From NCBI GenBank assembly GCA_016933515.1, contig JAFGAV010000103.1, positions 1-63,026 on the forward strand: 63,026 nucleotides of DNA, given 5' to 3'. How positions within the stretch are numbered: position 1 is the first letter of the stretch; the number at the start of each line of letters is the position of its first letter. Origin of the DNA: Candidatus Aminicenantota bacterium (lineage in GTDB: Bacteria; Acidobacteriota; Aminicenantia; Aminicenantales; JAFGAV01). Below the pieces are notes generated by a model, which was not told the DNA's origin, did not search any database, and was given only the letters and a program-made list of their open reading frames with translations. Below are positions 34,365 through 43,336 of the stretch, piece by piece. A program made the translations under genes and the position numbers.

Positions 34365-36785
34365 ATGGCGTTGCTTGAGAAACTCGGTGTTTTTTACTTG
34401 GGCAGGGAATACGACCTCGCTCATCGGAAGACGAAGGACGATCTTGTCCTCTACGACGCCAAGGACCTCGTGACTCACGCCGTATGCGTGGGTATGACCG
34501 GGAGCGGCAAAACGGGCCTGTGCCTCTCGCTCCTCGAAGAAGCGGCTATCGACCGCATCCCGGCCATTCTCATCGATCCCAAGGGCGACTTGGGGAATCT
34601 GTTCCTGACGTTCCCGGGCCTGAGCGCCGAGGATTTTCGGCCCTGGGTCGATCCCGACGAGGCGGCCCGCAAGGGGATGTCCGTGGAGGAATTCGCCGCC
34701 CAGCAGGCGGACCTGTGGCGCAACGGGCTCAAAGAATGGGGCATGGACGGCTCGCGCATCGCGCTCCTTCGCGAATCCGCGGATTTCTCGATCTTTACGC
34801 CGGGGAGCTCGGCCGGGCTGCCCGTTTCGGTCCTGCGTTCGTTCGCCGCCCCGCCCGCGTCGCTGCTCCAGGACGAGGATTTCCGCCGCGACAGGGTGTC
34901 GGCCACGGTCTCGGGGCTCCTGGGCTTGTTGGGGATCGAGGCCGATCCGCTCCAAAGCCGGGAGCACATCCTCGTCTCCAACATTCTCGACCAAAGCTGG
35001 ATTGACGGACGGGATCTGGATCTGGCGAGCCTGATCGGGCTCATCCAGTCCCCGCCCATGAAGAAGGTGGGGGTTTTCGATCTGGAATCCTTTTTTCCCT
35101 CGGCCGAACGGAAAAAGCTGGCCCTGCGCCTCAACAGCCTTCTGGCCGCCCCCGGTTTCCAGTCATGGCTCGAGGGCGAGGCGATGGACATCGGCGCGCT
35201 TCTTCATTCGCCCGCGGGCAGACCGAGGCTGAACATTTTTTCGATCGCCCATCTTTCGGAGGCGGAGCGCATGTTTTTCGTGACGCTCCTGCTCAATGAA
35301 GTCTTGAGCTGGGTGCGCACCCAGCCCGGGACGACCAGCCTCCGGGCCATTCTTTACATGGATGAGATTTTCGGGTTTTTCCCCCCGGTGAGAGAGCCGT
35401 CTTCCAAGCGGCCGCTCCTGACGCTTCTCAAGCAGGCTAGGGCCTACGGCCTGGGCGTCGTGCTTGCGACGCAGAATCCCGTGGACCTCGACTACAAAGG
35501 GCTGGCCAACGCCGGAACCTGGTTCATCGGACGCCTCCAGACCGAGAACGACAAGAACCGTCTCCTGGAAGGCCTGGCCGGAGTGGGGCAGGGGCTGGAC
35601 TTGAAAAAGCTTTCGGCGCAGATTTCCGGTTTGGGGAAACGCGTCTTTCTAATGCACAACGTCCACGAGCAGGGGCCGACGATCTTCCAGACGCGCTGGG
35701 CTCTTTCCTACCTGCGCGGCCCCTTGACGCGGAACCAGATCAAAACTTTGGCCGACCCGCTGCGGGGCCGAACCCTCTCCGCAGCGGAGGAAAAGAAACC
35801 TTCTCCGGCCGCGGCCGGAACAGCCCCGGAGGAGGGAAGAGAGGAAACCTCGATCGTTCCCTTGCCGCCCTCGGGCGTGGAACAGCTTTTTCTGCCCGTC
35901 CGGCGCAGGATCCCTTCGGTCGCCGGGCTCGTCTATCGGCCCTTCGCCGCCTCCTGGGCTCAGGTTTCTGTCGTGGACAACAAGCTCGGCCTGTCCCGGA
36001 GGGAATCCGTCGGGCACAGCCTGGAGCTTCGTGAGGACATGATCGGGCTTCTTTGGGACGAATCTTCCTCTTTGGAAGCCGATCCCGAGGACGCGGTCGC
36101 CGAACCCGAGAGCGAGGGGCGTTTCCTGCCTGTTCCCGAGAAAATGTCCGGCCGGCTCAAGGACGCCGGAGGCGACTACAAGGATTTCCTGGCCCGGACG
36201 TTTCATTGGACGTTATGGAAAAGCCCGTCGCTCAAGATGACCTCCCAGCCCGACGAAACGGAGAGGGATTTTCGTCTCCGATTGGAGGCCAGAACCCGTG
36301 AAGTCCGGGACGAGGAGCTGGCCAAGCTGAGGAAGAAATACGCGGCCCGGATCGCCTCGCTGGAGAAACAGATGATGACCGCCCGGCACCGCGTCCAGAG
36401 GGAGGAGGAGCAATACAAGGGACAGGCGGCCCAAACCGCGATTTCCATGGGGGCCACGATTCTGGGCGCGATTTTCGGCCGCCGGGGAGGAACGGTCGGC
36501 CGGGCCACGACGGCGGCCCGGAGCGCCAGCCGCGCGTATTACGGGAAGCAGGGCGTCCAGAGGGCCAGGGAAAAAGCCGAGGCGGCGAAAGAAAGAATCG
36601 CCGCGATCGAGAACAGTCTGGAAAGGGAAGCCAACACGCTGGCCCGAAAGTTCGATCCGATGGGCGAGAATCTTGAGGAGATCGTCGTCAGACCCAAGAA
36701 AGCGGACATCGACGTCCGCTGGTCGGGCCTCCTGTGGATTCCCTTCTGGAAGAAGGAGGAGGGGAGCCGGGAACCCGCGTTTTGA
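34365..36785 (+). CDS. HerA/VirB4-type P-loop ATPase with C-terminal coiled coil
   Basis: Protein of 806 aa. ATG 34365 follows GAGGAGGAGGG. Walker A GMTGSGKT (about 44-51), Walker B ILYMDEIFGF (about 332) and a sensor-like ATQNPVDLDYKGLANAG place it in the HerA-FtsK class of ring ATPases that move DNA or protein. About 470-600 has no clear fold. The last 200 residues contain a charged coiled coil (EELAKLRKKYAARIASLEKQ), a short Gly/Ala-rich GATILGAIFGRRGG segment and another helix. Unlike classic herA it lacks a neighbouring nurA nuclease, so a repair role is not supported by context. The closest known layout is the uncharacterised DUF853/DUF87-like ATPases. Confidence 0.75.
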   Translation: MALLEKLGVFYLGREYDLAHRKTKDDLVLYDAKDLVTHAVCVGMTGSGKTGLCLSLLEEAAIDRIPAILIDPKGDLGNLFLTFPGLSAEDFRPWVDPDEAARKGMSVEEFAAQQADLWRNGLKEWGMDGSRIALLRESADFSIFTPGSSAGLPVSVLRSFAAPPASLLQDEDFRRDRVSATVSGLLGLLGIEADPLQSREHILVSNILDQSWIDGRDLDLASLIGLIQSPPMKKVGVFDLESFFPSAERKKLALRLNSLLAAPGFQSWLEGEAMDIGALLHSPAGRPRLNIFSIAHLSEAERMFFVTLLLNEVLSWVRTQPGTTSLRAILYMDEIFGFFPPVREPSSKRPLLTLLKQARAYGLGVVLATQNPVDLDYKGLANAGTWFIGRLQTENDKNRLLEGLAGVGQGLDLKKLSAQISGLGKRVFLMHNVHEQGPTIFQTRWALSYLRGPLTRNQIKTLADPLRGRTLSAAEEKKPSPAAAGTAPEEGREETSIVPLPPSGVEQLFLPVRRRIPSVAGLVYRPFAASWAQVSVVDNKLGLSRRESVGHSLELREDMIGLLWDESSSLEADPEDAVAEPESEGRFLPVPEKMSGRLKDAGGDYKDFLARTFHWTLWKSPSLKMTSQPDETERDFRLRLEARTREVRDEELAKLRKKYAARIASLEKQMMTARHRVQREEEQYKGQAAQTAISMGATILGAIFGRRGGTVGRATTAARSASRAYYGKQGVQRAREKAEAAKERIAAIENSLEREANTLARKFDPMGENLEEIVVRPKKADIDVRWSGLLWIPFWKKEEGSREPAF

Positions 36786-36801
36786 CGGTCCGAAGGAAAA
36801 A

Positions 36802-37842
36802 TTACCGGCGCGGGGAGAAGACGAGTTCCGCGTTTTTCATGACGATGTCCTGGCCTTGGAGCGCGGTGTAGTCCCCGCGCTGTTCAAATCCCAAAAATTT
36901 CCCGTCGCTTCCCGCGCTGGCCAGGACATAGCCCTGCCCGTCCGCGCCGGCTTGATAAAAAAAGTCTTTCTGCCAGGCGTCCTGGGGGACGGTTTTGATG
37001 AACATGGGCGCCAAATCGGACAGTCGCTCCGGGTATCTCATTTGATCGACGCAGTAAATCTCCAGAGCCGTGGCGATCGTTTTCATGGAGCCGATCGTTT
37101 TCAGGTAGTTGGCCGACTCGCCGCCGTCGGCGCTCCCGGGGTTTGCCTTGGCCATCAATTCCAGGGCCAGGTTGTACTGCACCGAGCCGGGGGATTTCCG
37201 GAGGATGTCCTCGAGGATTCTTTCGGCTTCCTGCCGCCCCCCCAGTGCGATCAGAGCCTCGGCGCGGTAGAGAAGAATGGAGGGATTCCCGGGATTCAGG
37301 GCGAGATGCTTGTCGGTGTAATAAAGCAGAAGCCCCATATCCTTCATCCGGCGGGCGATCACGCAGAGCTTGTCGTAAGCCTGGATCTTCAGCGCGGGCG
37401 GAATCGCGTTTTCATGCTTATGCAAAAAACTTTCCAGGGCGTCCCGGGCTTCTCCGTAATCCGGCTCGCCGAGCAGGTCCAGATAGTAATTATGAATCTC
37501 CCAGTGAGCCTGCTTTGCCGCTTGCGTTTGCGGGGCCAGGCGCAGGAGGCTTTTCATTTTGTCCAAGACCGCTTCATGATCCACGGTGTCGAAGCCCCGG
37601 ACGGCGCTCAAGCGCTTGATGTCCTCCACGAGCGTCGCGGCGATCCGTTCCTGCTCCTTGAGGGAACGGCCGGTCGCGGCGAAATAGAGGGAATCCGTTT
37701 CGGCTTTCAGCGCCGCCATGCGGCTCTCGTATTGCTTTTCCTGAAACGCTCGGTTTTTTTCGGCCGAAAAGGGCTGGGCGAGAAGAAGCGCCGCCCACAC
37801 GGCAAGGCCCGCGCAACAAACAAGCCGAACTTTCCCGACCAT
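36802..37842 (-). CDS. Exported TPR protein with GspG pseudopilin-like C-terminal domain
   Basis: Protein of 346 aa. ATG 37842 is preceded by AAGGAGG at a 6-nt spacing and gives a clean signal peptide (1 to about 27); the ATG at 37860 overlapping the upstream stop is less likely. Residues about 60-230 contain TPR-like helices (ALNPGNPSILLYRAEALIALGG). The C-terminal part from about 250 has NYLKTIGSMKTIATALEIYC, SDLAPMFIKTVPQDAWQKDFFYQ and ASAGSDGKFLG, the layout of the type II secretion pseudopilin GspG, but without the prepilin peptide. It may fold as a soluble pseudopilin-like domain. It follows the NIF3 gene by 14 bp. Confidence 0.65.
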   Translation of the reverse strand: MVGKVRLVCCAGLAVWAALLLAQPFSAEKNRAFQEKQYESRMAALKAETDSLYFAATGRSLKEQERIAATLVEDIKRLSAVRGFDTVDHEAVLDKMKSLLRLAPQTQAAKQAHWEIHNYYLDLLGEPDYGEARDALESFLHKHENAIPPALKIQAYDKLCVIARRMKDMGLLLYYTDKHLALNPGNPSILLYRAEALIALGGRQEAERILEDILRKSPGSVQYNLALELMAKANPGSADGGESANYLKTIGSMKTIATALEIYCVDQMRYPERLSDLAPMFIKTVPQDAWQKDFFYQAGADGQGYVLASAGSDGKFLGFEQRGDYTALQGQDIVMKNAELVFSPRR

Positions 37843-37848
37843 GGCACG

Positions 37849-37855
37849 CCTCCTT
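37849..37855 (-). promoter_or_regulatory. Shine-Dalgarno that fixes the start at 37842
   Basis: AAGGAGG on the minus strand, 6 nt before ATG 37842 and inside the coding sequence if the longer start at 37860 were used. Confidence 0.7.
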
Positions 37856-37856
37856 T

Positions 37857-38831
37857 TCATGTTTTGCGTTTTCGTGTCCGTCGCACCCTTTCGAATCCGG
37901 ATGCGGCGACAAAATCCAGGGCCCCCTCCTTTTCCACCTCGTCAAAAAGGAGATTCAGCCCCAGAACATCGCTCGAGATGTGGCCGGCGATGACGACGTT
38001 GAGGTTGGCTTTTTTGGCGTTTTCCAGGTGCTCTTCGCTGAGATGCATTCCGACCAGGGTGCTGACTCCGCCCGACACGATCTTCTGGAAGACGTCCTTG
38101 GCCCCTTCCGTCCCGCCGGTCATGTCCACGTAGATTTTTCCGCATCTGTTGTTGTCCCCGCCGCTCACGATTTTCGGCGGAACCTGCCGCATCCAGGAGG
38201 ACCGGTATTCGGGGATGTCCCTGAGAAGGTCGATGATGTCCTTGAGCAGCCGGGGTTTTTGTCTGTCGAACAGGTCCTGCAAATAAGCGGAAACGCAGTT
38301 ATCGGCCGGGGTGTGAACGCAGAGAAAGGGCATCCCCAGCAGGCGGGCGGCGTCGACCGTCCGGGAGTGATTGAGGGGCATCAACCGCCGGTCGACTTCC
38401 TGAACGCGCTTTTCCAGGAGCTGCTCGGCGGCGCTGATCGTGACGCCGAAGCGGGCCAGGAGGTCGGCTTGAACACCCATGACGTCGACCAGCCGGGCCA
38501 GGGCGCGCCCCTCGGGATGGTGGGAGATGACGAGATCAATCCGGCGCTTGAAGTCCCGGTTCAATACGTGGGCCAGGAGGATTTCGGGGGTTTCCATGTC
38601 CACGCCGACGATGACCCGTCGCACCTCCCGTTCCGGGTCGCCGACGAGGATCCGGCTGTCGGAGTAAGGATTGAAAAGACGGTCGGCGTCGAAGGCCTCG
38701 AGCTCCAGGCCTTTCAGCTCGGCCCGTTTCTTCTTTTCTTCCTGAAGAAGACGGCGGACTTCCTGCGGTCCGCGGGGGTCGTGCCTGATGCCGGTTTCAA
38801 CGATCATGCGGTAAAGGCGGCCGAGTTTCAT
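37857..38831 (-). CDS. NIF3/DUF34-family protein
   Basis: Protein of 324 aa; ATG 38831 follows GGGAGGA. The family signature includes VISHHPEG (two His of the metal site, about residue 100) and, near the end, VVIAGHISSD with another His/Asp pair, as in the di-metal NIF3/YbgI fold. Members are linked to GTP cyclohydrolase-like or quality-control roles, but no reaction is agreed. The protein here is longer than YbgI (about 250 aa) with a middle insert of about 60 residues, and the N-terminus is helical and charged. Just downstream is the TPR/GspG-like gene, probably in the same transcript. Confidence 0.75.
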   Translation of the reverse strand: MKLGRLYRMIVETGIRHDPRGPQEVRRLLQEEKKKRAELKGLELEAFDADRLFNPYSDSRILVGDPEREVRRVIVGVDMETPEILLAHVLNRDFKRRIDLVISHHPEGRALARLVDVMGVQADLLARFGVTISAAEQLLEKRVQEVDRRLMPLNHSRTVDAARLLGMPFLCVHTPADNCVSAYLQDLFDRQKPRLLKDIIDLLRDIPEYRSSWMRQVPPKIVSGGDNNRCGKIYVDMTGGTEGAKDVFQKIVSGGVSTLVGMHLSEEHLENAKKANLNVVIAGHISSDVLGLNLLFDEVEKEGALDFVAASGFERVRRTRKRKT

Positions 38832-38969
38832 GCGTTCCTCCCTCAGATCCGGCTTTCCGCCGGCTCGCCGGCGGGAGCCCGGGCTTCGCTGAGGCGCGGG
38901 CGGCGAAGGCCGGCAAGGGAACCATCATACTCCACTTCGGGCATTCGATGAAGGACGGCCTTCAGGACT

Positions 38970-39322
38970 TCACCGGCGCCGGGCGAACGTGTCCCGGAGG
39001 GAGCGGAGGACGAGGACGCGATCGAGCTCTTGAACGTCCGCCTCGGTCCGCGACAACGCCGTCCGGCTGCCGCCCGGCTCGAGCCGAACGGCAGTCTCGC
39101 CCCGGTTGATCACCCGGCCGTCGCAGGCGGCCAGCGTCCATCGGGTGGGAGGAACCTTCGGGCGTAATGATGGAGGGCCTTCCGGCGGCCGAAATAATCG
39201 ATCCCCGACCAGGAGGCGACCGGTCAGCAGCTGTTGATCTGCCAGAAGAGGGCGCCCATGGTCCTCGGCCTCTGGCCGAGGGAATGCTCCACGGCGATTT
39301 TTATGCCCTCGGTCCGGAGCCG
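38970..39322 (-). pseudogene. Relic of a GH2 beta-mannosidase C-terminal part
   Basis: No open frame covers this stretch, but the minus-strand translation from 39322 reads KIAVEHSLGQRPRTMGALFW then QINSC, a stop, PVASWSGIDYFGR and KALHHYARRF, which is the C-terminal end of GH2 beta-mannosidases ([25 protein letters not shown] in intact members). The stop is TGA where the family Trp (TGG) follows the Cys. A further shift of one frame is needed near 39130 to continue WTLAACDGRVINRGE to a stop at 38970. The catalytic domain is absent. The fragment begins in frame with, and directly after, the stop of the lipoprotein gene. Confidence 0.7.
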
Positions 39323-39748
39323 CTAGAGGCTTTGAAAAACGAATTCGTGATCGATGAGGCAGCGGTAACCGGACGATTGGAGCTGAACGGCTTCGGGATT
39401 CTCGCGGCCGATGCAGAGGCGGTAAGATTTGTCTTTCTCGAGGCGGTGTCCCTTTTTCAAGACGAGGGTCACATTGTAGGACTGCGTGTCCTGGACACGG
39501 CGGGTCGGGAACCAGCCTTCGGCCAGCGGCGTGTTCCCGTCGAGTAAGAGATGGTAAAGATGGGTTTCGTCGAATTTGACCATGATCTTGAATTCGACCT
39601 CGGCTTCGGTCGCCCGAACGACCTGAATGTAATCTTCAGGCACGTTTTGGCCGTGGTAGAATTCCATCTGGGGCTCTCCTTGATAAAAAGAACAGGCGGA
39701 CAGCCCGAACACCAGAAGCCAGAGGCCGACGATTGGAATGGATTTCAT
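39323..39748 (-). CDS. Small lipoprotein of unknown function
   Basis: Protein of 141 aa from ATG 39748 (GGGAGG upstream). The signal peptide ends in FGLSAC, a perfect lipobox, so it is lipidated at that Cys (residue 18). The mature part alternates strands with many charged residues (EAEVEFKIMVKFDETHLYHLLLD) like a small beta sandwich; it is not a known family to me. The stop codon TAG at 39323 is followed directly, in frame, by the beta-mannosidase relic, so the two genes may have been joined by a deletion. It is divergent from the tricorn-like gene. Confidence 0.6.
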   Translation of the reverse strand: MKSIPIVGLWLLVFGLSACSFYQGEPQMEFYHGQNVPEDYIQVVRATEAEVEFKIMVKFDETHLYHLLLDGNTPLAEGWFPTRRVQDTQSYNVTLVLKKGHRLEKDKSYRLCIGRENPEAVQLQSSGYRCLIDHEFVFQSL

Positions 39749-39774
39749 GTCTTGCCTCCCTTTGAGACGGATAA

Positions 39775-39804
39775 GAAATATCACAGAACTTGTTGTGCGT
39801 TCAA
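39775..39804 (-). promoter_or_regulatory. Weak promoter candidate for the lipoprotein gene
   Basis: On the minus strand, TTGAAC (39804-39799), 18 bp, TATTTC (39780-39775). Confidence 0.35.
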
Positions 39805-39918
39805 CACCGCCTGCGGCCGCGGGGGCCCGGCCTTCGGAGATTCCGCGGAGAAGGACGCCCGGGCGAAGAAACCGGCTTTTCTTCCGCAAACGAGTCGCCC
39901 CGGACTCGGAAACGCGGA

Positions 39919-39947
39919 TTGTCGTTTGAGCGTTGATGTGATATAAA
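39919..39947 (+). promoter_or_regulatory. Promoter for the tricorn-like protease gene
   Basis: TTGTCG at 39919-39924, 17 bp, TATAAA at 39942-39947; leader of about 30 nt with AAAGGAG before ATG 39984. Confidence 0.6.
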
Positions 39948-39983
39948 ATTGTTTTTGACATTCCAGCGAAGAAAGGAGTCTTT

Positions 39984-42900
39984 ATGAAATCCAAGAACGC
40001 GCTTCTGGGAATCGCCCTGGTGATCGGTTTGTGCCTAAGCCTCTCGGGCCAGGAAGAAGCCCGGCTCTTGCGTTTTCCGGCCATCCACGGCAACCAGGTG
40101 GTCTTCACCTACGCCGGTGACCTGTACACCGTGCCGGCCGCGGGCGGGACGGCCCGCAAGCTGACCTCCCATCCGGGATATGAATGCTTCGCCCGCTTTT
40201 CTCCGGACGGAAGCCTGATCGCCTTCACCGGTGAATATGACGGCAATCGCGAAGTCTATGTCATGCCCGCCCTGGGAGGCGTTCCGAAGCGGTTGACCCA
40301 CACCGCCGTTCTCAGCCGCGACGACATCTCCGACCGCATGGGGCCCAACAACATCGTCATGGGCTGGACGCCCGACGGAAAAAACATCGTTTTCCGCTCC
40401 CGCATGATCGAGTGGAACTCATTCAACGGCCAGCTGTTCACCGTTCCCGTCTCGGGCGGCCTTCCGGCGCAGCTCCCGCTTCCGCGGGGAGGATTCTGCT
40501 CCTATGCGCCGGACGGGACTCAGCTCGCCTACAACCGCGTTTTCCGCGAATTCAGGACCTGGAAGCGCTACCGGGGCGGGATGGCCGATGACATCTGGAT
40601 TCGGGATTTCACCTCGAAGAAGACGACGAATCTTACCTCGAACCCCGCCCAGGACATTATTCCCATGTGGAGCGGCGAGACGGTCTATTTTCTCTCCGAC
40701 CGGGACGAGAACAAGCGGATGAACCTCTACGCCTGCAGGCCGGGGGCGAATGAAACGAGGAAGCTGACGGATTTCGCCGCCTTCGACATCAAATTCCCCT
40801 CGCTGGGCCCAAAAGCCATCGTCTTCGAGAACGGAGGCTTCCTGTATCGGTTCGACCTGGCGACGGAGAAAGCGGAGAAAATCCCGGTCGTCATCGCCGA
40901 CGACAAGCTCTCCGGACGGACGCATCTTAAGGCGGTCGCCGATCGGATGGCGGGCGGGGATATCGCTCCCGACGGGAAGCGCGTCGTCATCTCCGCACGA
41001 GGTGACATCTTCACCGTCCCGGCCAAGTACGGCAACACCCGCAACCTGACCGCCACGCCGGGCGTTCATGACCAGAATCCGGCATGGTCCCCGGACGGCA
41101 AGTGGATCGCCTACATGTCCGACGCGAGCGGAACGGAAGAATATCACGTCATTCCCCAGGACGGCTCCGGGCCGTCCGTCCAGGTCACCTCGGGGGGCGA
41201 CACCTATAAATACGGAGCCCTCTGGTCGCCGGATTCCAAAAAACTCCTGTGGGGCGACAAGCTCCTCAGGCTGAACGTGGTCGACGTCGCCACCAAGAAG
41301 GTGACCGTCGTTGACCAAGCCGAGATCTGGGAAATCACGGATTACGCCTGGTCGCCGGACAGCCGGTGGATCGCCTACACGCGTCCCGAGATCGAGTCCC
41401 AGGGCAAAATTATCCTTTATTCCTTGGCGTCGGGCCGGAAACACGAGGTCACGGACGGCTGGTACGCCGCCTACGGGCCCGAGTTCAGCGCGGACGGCAA
41501 ATACCTGTTTTTCGTCTCCGACCGCGATTTCAGGCCTTATTACAGCCGCACGGAATGGAACCATGCCTTTCTCTCCATGGCGCGCATCTATTTTGTGACT
41601 CTCGCCGCGGACACGAAATCCCCCTTTGAACCCAAGAGCGACGAGGTGGGCGAAAAGAAAGCCTCCGCTCCGCCGGAGGGCAAGAAACCCGGAGCGGAGG
41701 AGAAGAGCGGAGAGGCGAAGCCGGGAGCGGCTGTCAAGGTCGATGTCGACGGCCTCGGTTCCCGGGTCGTCGGCCTGCCCGTCGAGGTGGCGAACTACCG
41801 CAACCTGGCCTCGGTGGGGGACTCACTCTACTATCTGAAGCGCGGCGATCGGGACAAGGCGACCGCGCTCAAAATGTACAGCCTGGCGGACCAGAAAGAG
41901 ACCGAGCTGGGGGAGGCTGACGGGTTCGGCGTCTCGGCCGACAAGAAGAAAATGCTGGTCATGAAAAACCGGGCCCTCTATCTTCTTGATCTGCCCAAAG
42001 CGGCCATCAAGCTTCAGGAAAAGCTCGATCTGTCGGGCATGGAAGTTGTTCTCGACCTCAAGAAAGAGTGGGAGCAGATTTTCCTCGAGTGCTGGCGGCA
42101 GATGAAATACTTCTTCTACGCGCCCAACATGCACGGCTTGGACTGGGAAGCGGTCCGGGACAAGTATCTCCCCCTGGCCCGCGCGGCCAACCACCGCGCC
42201 GACCTGACCTATGTCATTGGGGAGATGATCGGCGAGCTCAGCGCCGGCCACACTTATGTCGGCGGAGGGGACCTGCCGGATGTCGCGCGCGTCAAGGTCG
42301 GCCTGCTGGGAGCGCGCCTCGTCAAGGACGGCTCGGGATATTACCGCATCGAGAAAATCTACCGCGGACAAAATTGGACGAGCACCCTGCGCAATCCGCT
42401 GCTTGATATCGGCGTCAACGTCAAGGAAGGAGACTTCATCCTGGCCGTCAACGGCCGTTCGACGGCCGAGATGACGGACATCTACGCGTCCCTGGTCAAC
42501 ACGGCCGGAAAGCAGGTGACCCTGAAGGTGAACGCTTCTGCGGCGGACAAAGGGAGCCGGGAGGTTGTCGTCGTTCCCATCGACGACGAGCAGCCCTTGA
42601 CGTATTTCACCTGGGTTCAGGAGAACATCGAAAAAGTGTCCCGGGCGACGGAGGGACGGGTGGGCTACCTGCACATCCCCGACATGGGCGTTCCCGGCCT
42701 CATCGAGTTCATCAAGTATTTCTATCCCCAGCTGCGGAAAAAAGCCCTTATCATCGACGTCCGGGGCAATGGCGGCGGAAACGTGTCGCCCATGGTCATC
42801 GACCGCCTAAGGCGCGAATTGGCCATGATCGACATGTCCCGCGACACGGCGCCCCGGCCCGATCCGGAGGAGGCCTTCCTGGGGCCGCTTGTCTGCCTGT

Positions 42901-43259
42901 GCGACGAGTTTTCAGCCTCGGACGGCGATCTGTTCCCTTACCGGTTCAAGAAGCATGGCCTGGGCAAGCTTATCGGCAAGCGCACCTGGGGTGGCGTCGT
43001 GGGCATCCGCGGCTCACTTCCTCTTCTTGACGGCGGCGTCCTCAACAAGCCCGAGTTCGCGCCCTACAGCGCGGACGGCAAAGAATGGATCATCGAGGGC
43101 GTCGGCGTGGAGCCGGACATCATCGTCGACAACGACCCGGCCCGTGAATTCGAGGGCATCGACGATCAGCTCAACAAGGCCATTGAGGTTATTCTCGAGG
43201 AGCTGAAAACGAAGGATGTGACGCTGCCGCCCATTCCGCCCTATCCGATCAAGAAATAA
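39984..43259 (+). CDS. Tricorn-like exported protease (S41 with PDZ and propellers)
   Basis: Protein of 1091 aa with a signal peptide (1 to about 22). The order is two propellers (about 25-550 and 600-680) separated by a Lys/Glu/Ala-rich linker, a core helical domain, a PDZ domain (about 800-870) and the S41 C-terminal part. The catalytic set of tricorn is matched by His756 (SAGHTYV), Ser979 (EFSASDGD) and Glu1038 (WIIEGVGVEPD); the Ser before the His in archaeal tricorn is Gly here. KLIGKRTWGGVVGI is a tricorn hallmark. Family members cut peptides made by other proteases; with its signal peptide this one acts outside the cytoplasm. Confidence 0.9.
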   Translation: MKSKNALLGIALVIGLCLSLSGQEEARLLRFPAIHGNQVVFTYAGDLYTVPAAGGTARKLTSHPGYECFARFSPDGSLIAFTGEYDGNREVYVMPALGGVPKRLTHTAVLSRDDISDRMGPNNIVMGWTPDGKNIVFRSRMIEWNSFNGQLFTVPVSGGLPAQLPLPRGGFCSYAPDGTQLAYNRVFREFRTWKRYRGGMADDIWIRDFTSKKTTNLTSNPAQDIIPMWSGETVYFLSDRDENKRMNLYACRPGANETRKLTDFAAFDIKFPSLGPKAIVFENGGFLYRFDLATEKAEKIPVVIADDKLSGRTHLKAVADRMAGGDIAPDGKRVVISARGDIFTVPAKYGNTRNLTATPGVHDQNPAWSPDGKWIAYMSDASGTEEYHVIPQDGSGPSVQVTSGGDTYKYGALWSPDSKKLLWGDKLLRLNVVDVATKKVTVVDQAEIWEITDYAWSPDSRWIAYTRPEIESQGKIILYSLASGRKHEVTDGWYAAYGPEFSADGKYLFFVSDRDFRPYYSRTEWNHAFLSMARIYFVTLAADTKSPFEPKSDEVGEKKASAPPEGKKPGAEEKSGEAKPGAAVKVDVDGLGSRVVGLPVEVANYRNLASVGDSLYYLKRGDRDKATALKMYSLADQKETELGEADGFGVSADKKKMLVMKNRALYLLDLPKAAIKLQEKLDLSGMEVVLDLKKEWEQIFLECWRQMKYFFYAPNMHGLDWEAVRDKYLPLARAANHRADLTYVIGEMIGELSAGHTYVGGGDLPDVARVKVGLLGARLVKDGSGYYRIEKIYRGQNWTSTLRNPLLDIGVNVKEGDFILAVNGRSTAEMTDIYASLVNTAGKQVTLKVNASAADKGSREVVVVPIDDEQPLTYFTWVQENIEKVSRATEGRVGYLHIPDMGVPGLIEFIKYFYPQLRKKALIIDVRGNGGGNVSPMVIDRLRRELAMIDMSRDTAPRPDPEEAFLGPLVCLCDEFSASDGDLFPYRFKKHGLGKLIGKRTWGGVVGIRGSLPLLDGGVLNKPEFAPYSADGKEWIIEGVGVEPDIIVDNDPAREFEGIDDQLNKAIEVILEELKTKDVTLPPIPPYPIKK

Positions 43260-43336
43260 CGGCTCCTCCGGGCGGGGTGTGCGTCTGGCCCCGGGGGACT
43301 TCAGTCTCCTCGGGGCATGGAGGACGGAGTGCGGCT

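Noticed and set aside
39167..39547. Rightward open frame of 126 aa
   Set aside because: It is antisense to the lipoprotein gene and the beta-mannosidase relic, which explain the sequence better; no ribosome site or family motif.
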